Assembly (NCBI GenBank): GCA_914767715.1
Contig: OU612068.1
Location: forward strand, 34,040,001 to 34,100,000
From: Membranipora membranacea
Taxonomy: Eukaryota > Bryozoa > Gymnolaemata > Cheilostomatida > Membraniporidae
Direction: 5' to 3'
Length of the DNA stretch: 60,000 nucleotides
How positions within the stretch are numbered: position 1 is the first letter of the stretch; each line of letters begins with the position of its first letter. This document shows, in pieces, positions 58,001 through 60,000 of the stretch. The notes beneath the pieces were generated by a model that saw only the letters and a list, made by a program, of their open reading frames with translations, searched no databases and was not told where the DNA came from. The position numbers were made by a program, and so were the translations under genes.

Positions 58001-59821
58001 GTGTTTCCATTGTGTCAATGGTTTGTAGTTGTGATTTGATAGATATAGTATGTTTTGTACAATTATACCGTAATCGTCCCAATATCACTGTTTTTGAAAG
58101 ACCAAGAGTTATAGTTGCACTTGACACTTGTAGGTCGGGGCACTACACCAATAAGACACAGAACATCTAGTCAGTCCTCCACGTCCTCACCTCGGTATAT
58201 AGACGGTACACAGGATACTGCTGATCTACTCGCTCAGAAGCTGGTCAGTCTCTCTGTTTTCTTATTTTACAGTTGTGATATTTTAGCCACCAAAAAAAAC
58301 GTAAGGTCTGATGTTGAACCATGACACATTGGCTTGCTGTTTTAGAGCAGATTGAAGTGTCAAACCTTCTATAGATGGTCAAAGGAGTCCTAATTACTGA
58401 AAGCTCTACATACCTAGTGGTACTCAACATCCTTAATCGCTCACATCTAGATATATGTGCTAACCTCCTTGTTGCATTATGTGTTAATATATTTTATATA
58501 TCCTCTGGTTACACCTAATTGTCTTTTCTGTATACAGAGCGGTAATATGATGAGTAGGAGATATGATTATAACAGTGATGATGACGCTGCCAGTGAAGTG
58601 TCCAGTCTACACTCTGAGTCTATGTCTCAGTTTGGAGGCTCTGCTCGGTGTACTGAGGATGTCGGAGAAATACTCAGGTAACTCTTAATATATTGATGTT
58701 CAGTTATGAGCAGGTATAATGAAAGTTTGTCCTCAAAGTTCTCAAGTCTGTTCAGAAATAGCTGCTTGCTTTTCCGATGTGTCCTCACCATTTTGGTTAA
58801 TAATGGATATGGAAAGCTGCTCGTTCACATGTCAAGATAACATGATCACAACTTTACGATTCCTGACTTCCATCACAAGATACATTTGTAGTTGTGTATT
58901 TGGGATAACAGCAATAACGCATATTCGGGATATAAATATGTTCTATTTAGAGGAATGGGTAAATCATTATTATATTATTCTTATTGTCTCAGGCTGCTCG
59001 GTAGTAATCAGTGGAGTGAACGTAAGGAAGGACTCATGTCATTACAGTATTATATAACAAACATCAAAAGTTTAACTCCCCATGAACTGAGGAGGGTGAC
59101 TGATGTATTCACCCGCATGTTCCATGACCCTCATGCTAAGGTTTGTTATATTACTCACATTCACAACATGTCTACCCCAGACTTATCTCTGCGGCCCAAC
59201 TTCTTTTTTTTTGTGGGGCTACTGAGATGAAGCTAGTCTACCATGTCTTGTTATTGAGACTTTTCAAAATTACGATATTACAGTATCTTCGATTAGGCAG
59301 CAGTATAGCAACAACAATCTTAGGACTTATACATCTGATACATTATGATCATTATTTTACCTTACAGGTGTTTAGCATCTTTATGGATACACTGGTAGAA
59401 GTTATCTCCATACACAAACACATGATGCATGACTGGCTTTATGTTTTAATAACTAAGATGTTAGTAAAATGTGGAGGAGAGATGCTGGCTTCTGTGGCTA
59501 CGAAGACCTCCAGAACACTGGATACAATATTGTGAGTAATTTTCTAGATACAATTATTGACTGGCAGACAGTCAAGCTGTTTTAATGTCCAACTTGATCA
59601 TAGCCATATATAGTAGAATAATATTATATCTGCCTATGGATTTCATAGTATATGTTTAGTTGACTTATTAACTTGACAATAGTATAGGAAACAGATATTG
59701 TTTTATTCTCTTTCTCGTCTCAATTTTCATTTATTTTTACAGGGAAACATTTGATAACATAAGCCAGTTTAGTTCACTGATGAGATTTTTGGGTGACACT
59801 TCACAGAATCACAATTTCAAG
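32724..59821 (+). CDS. CLASP: CLASP, cytoplasmic linker-associated protein (TOG-array microtubule plus-end regulator), 3' end outside window
   Basis: 28 exons read by hand, phases consistent: 32724-32900, 33626-33704, 34876-34979, 36244-36338, 37283-37358, 38394-38491, 38971-39050, 45882-45992, 46158-46211, 47816-47880, 49207-49299, 49722-49867, 51169-51304, 52360-52430, 53507-53644, 54200-54397, 55282-55346, 55705-55881, 56165-56284, 56571-56669, 56779-56835, 57222-57398, 57616-57780, 58134-58243, 58538-58677, 58993-59140, 59368-59531, 59743-59821. Total 1074 codons so far; the family is about 1450-1540. TOG1 lies at about residues 1-236 (WVKSSNFKVSLNGLEVL, REGICVCLQN, TEIYRHVGEKVRSDL), TOG2 at about 292-540 (NEDMFTKSFDQVP, DWEKRVHELKVCRAI). 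A Ser/Arg-rich segment follows at about 574-900 with SGIP (about 781) and SSIP (about 841) motifs for EB proteins. TOG3 starts near 940 (NQWSERKEGLMSLQ). It stabilises microtubule plus ends. The window ends inside TOG3. Confidence 0.96.
36997..37024. repeat. (AT)n microsatellite in a CLASP intron
   Basis: Direct run of AT dinucleotides. Confidence 0.9.
37780..37825. repeat. AATACTAGG 9-bp tandem repeat, about five copies
   Basis: Visible directly, in the CLASP intron between exons 5 and 6. Confidence 0.85.
39051..41320 (+). other. Large CLASP intron 7, first part
   Basis: No conserved exon found. Its right end probably holds a promoter for the alternative first exon at 41321-41977. Minus-strand short frames at 39.9-40.5 kb overlap one another and look random. 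Confidence 0.5.
41321..41977 (+). CDS. CLASP: CLASP alternative first exon (or cassette exon), Ser-rich N terminus without TOG1
   Basis: The frame from ATG 41383 reads MTDLNIWNDLDSTLSSLDVI and runs 198 codons to a donor CAG/GTGAGA in phase 1, the same phase as exon 7. It joins in frame to exon 8 at 45882. The body is rich in Ser, Asn and acidic residues, has no TOG fold, and contains KVRF, which fits the RVxF docking pattern for PP1. An acceptor-like TTTAG at 41320 also keeps frame (657 nt, a symmetric exon), so inclusion as a cassette after exon 7 cannot be excluded. Vertebrate CLASPs use alternative first exons that skip TOG1, so an alternative N terminus is preferred. Confidence 0.7.
41978..43713 (+). 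other. CLASP intron between alternative first exons
   Basis: No exon seen. It contains a G-run (42480-42497). The 97-codon frame at 42071-42364 shows no recognisable family. Confidence 0.5.
42480..42497. repeat. Poly-G run of about 17-18
   Basis: Uninterrupted G tract in intronic sequence; length likely variable or hard to sequence. Confidence 0.9.
43714..44185 (+). CDS. CLASP: CLASP alternative first exon, Pro/Ser-rich N terminus
   Basis: ATG 43714 opens MEKDGSMPALTTIGSYYIQR and continues 157 codons to a donor (GCAG/GTAGTC) in phase 1, in frame with exon 8. A stop in the same frame lies just upstream (43690) with no acceptor between, so this must be a first exon and not a cassette. It contains KPPPPVAP and APALPARR, which look like SH3 or EVH1 ligands, and many SP, RxS and TP sites. 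It has no TOG domain. It corresponds in position to the short beta/gamma-type isoforms of vertebrate CLASP, though the sequence itself is not recognised. Confidence 0.78.
44186..45881 (+). other. CLASP intron before common exon 8
   Basis: Nothing recognisable beyond AT-rich intronic sequence. Confidence 0.5.
51392..51858. repeat. Minisatellite of mixed 14-bp and 18-bp units in a CLASP intron
   Basis: Two unit types, GTGTAGGCGGCCCT (14 bp) and GTGTAGGCTTAGTGCCCT (18 bp), alternate in blocks for about 460 bp. The array starts about 90 bp behind exon 13 and is much more GC-rich than its surroundings. Confidence 0.95.
52431..52499 (+). repeat. Three tandem 23-bp units, each starting with a 5' splice site
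   Basis: Units at 52431, 52454 and 52477 each begin GTAAGTAGCTGTTTGTACCG. The first GTAAGT is the donor of CLASP exon 14. Confidence 0.92.
52858..52931. repeat. 11-bp tandem repeat (ACCAGCAGGGT), about six copies
   Basis: Direct repeat in the intron after exon 14, non-coding. Confidence 0.9.
57222..57780 (+). other. CLASP: CLASP exons 22-23 carrying two SxIP motifs
   Basis: Exon 22 (57222-57398) encodes RRRSGIPRSQGTSRETSP, the family's first EB1-binding SxIP site in a basic Ser-rich context. Exon 23 (57616-57780) encodes a second candidate, KSSIPAG, and a 15-nt internal repeat giving SAGRSAGR. These sites recruit CLASP to growing plus ends, and flanking RS/SP sites are typical GSK3/CDK targets. 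The acceptor of exon 23 is AACAGCAG, so a one-residue tandem choice is possible. Confidence 0.8.
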
Positions 59822-60000
59822 GTTAGTTTATAATATTCTTAGCGCTATCTGTATGTCTCTCATAATAGTTTTGAGCTCAAATCGATTATTAACTTTAATC
59901 AAACCTTTGCACTTTTAATGTGCTAATCACTATTAATTTATAAAATCATGCTATAACTGCGATAAGCCTTCCCTGCTTCTTAAGCTGTATCCCACAACCT

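Overview
The window looks like nuclear DNA of an intron-rich, AT-rich invertebrate animal. Two conserved animal genes with many canonical GT-AG introns, non-LTR retrotransposon fragments, a tRNA-derived SINE and a hAT-type MITE all point to a metazoan. The clade cannot be fixed by eye. All splice models, guide matches and family calls were read by hand; rRNA matches rely on remembered conserved rRNA sequence.

Layout. (1) 1-6190 is repeat-rich and holds no host protein gene: two LINE fragments (1-471, 4084-5250), a minus-strand SINE (3217-3545) and a MITE with 8-bp target duplications (5407-5885). (2) 6190 to about 27100 is the unusual part: a minus-strand, non-coding, multi-exon snoRNA host gene, like vertebrate GAS5/UHG in design but grown by tandem duplication. 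Nine snoRNA families (called A-G, I and J here) give about 50 complete or nearly complete copies plus decayed ones. In nearly every intron checked, one C/D snoRNA lies about 65-80 nt before the 3' splice site. Families A, E and I carry guides matching conserved 28S or 18S segments; G is an H/ACA RNA; F has non-standard boxes. (3) 27773-31169 is PA2G4 (EBP1), minus strand, nine coding exons, 387 codons plus stop, with a family-B snoRNA in one intron. (4) 32650-59821 and beyond is CLASP, plus strand, head-to-head with PA2G4. It has 28 exons from the TOG1 start codon, two further alternative first exons that lack TOG1, TOG2, a Ser/Arg-rich segment with two SxIP motifs, and the start of TOG3. The 3' part lies outside the window.

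Working together: PA2G4 and the snoRNA host gene are both linked to ribosome production, lie in tandem on one strand and share a snoRNA family. CLASP is a microtubule plus-end regulator and is linked only by position.
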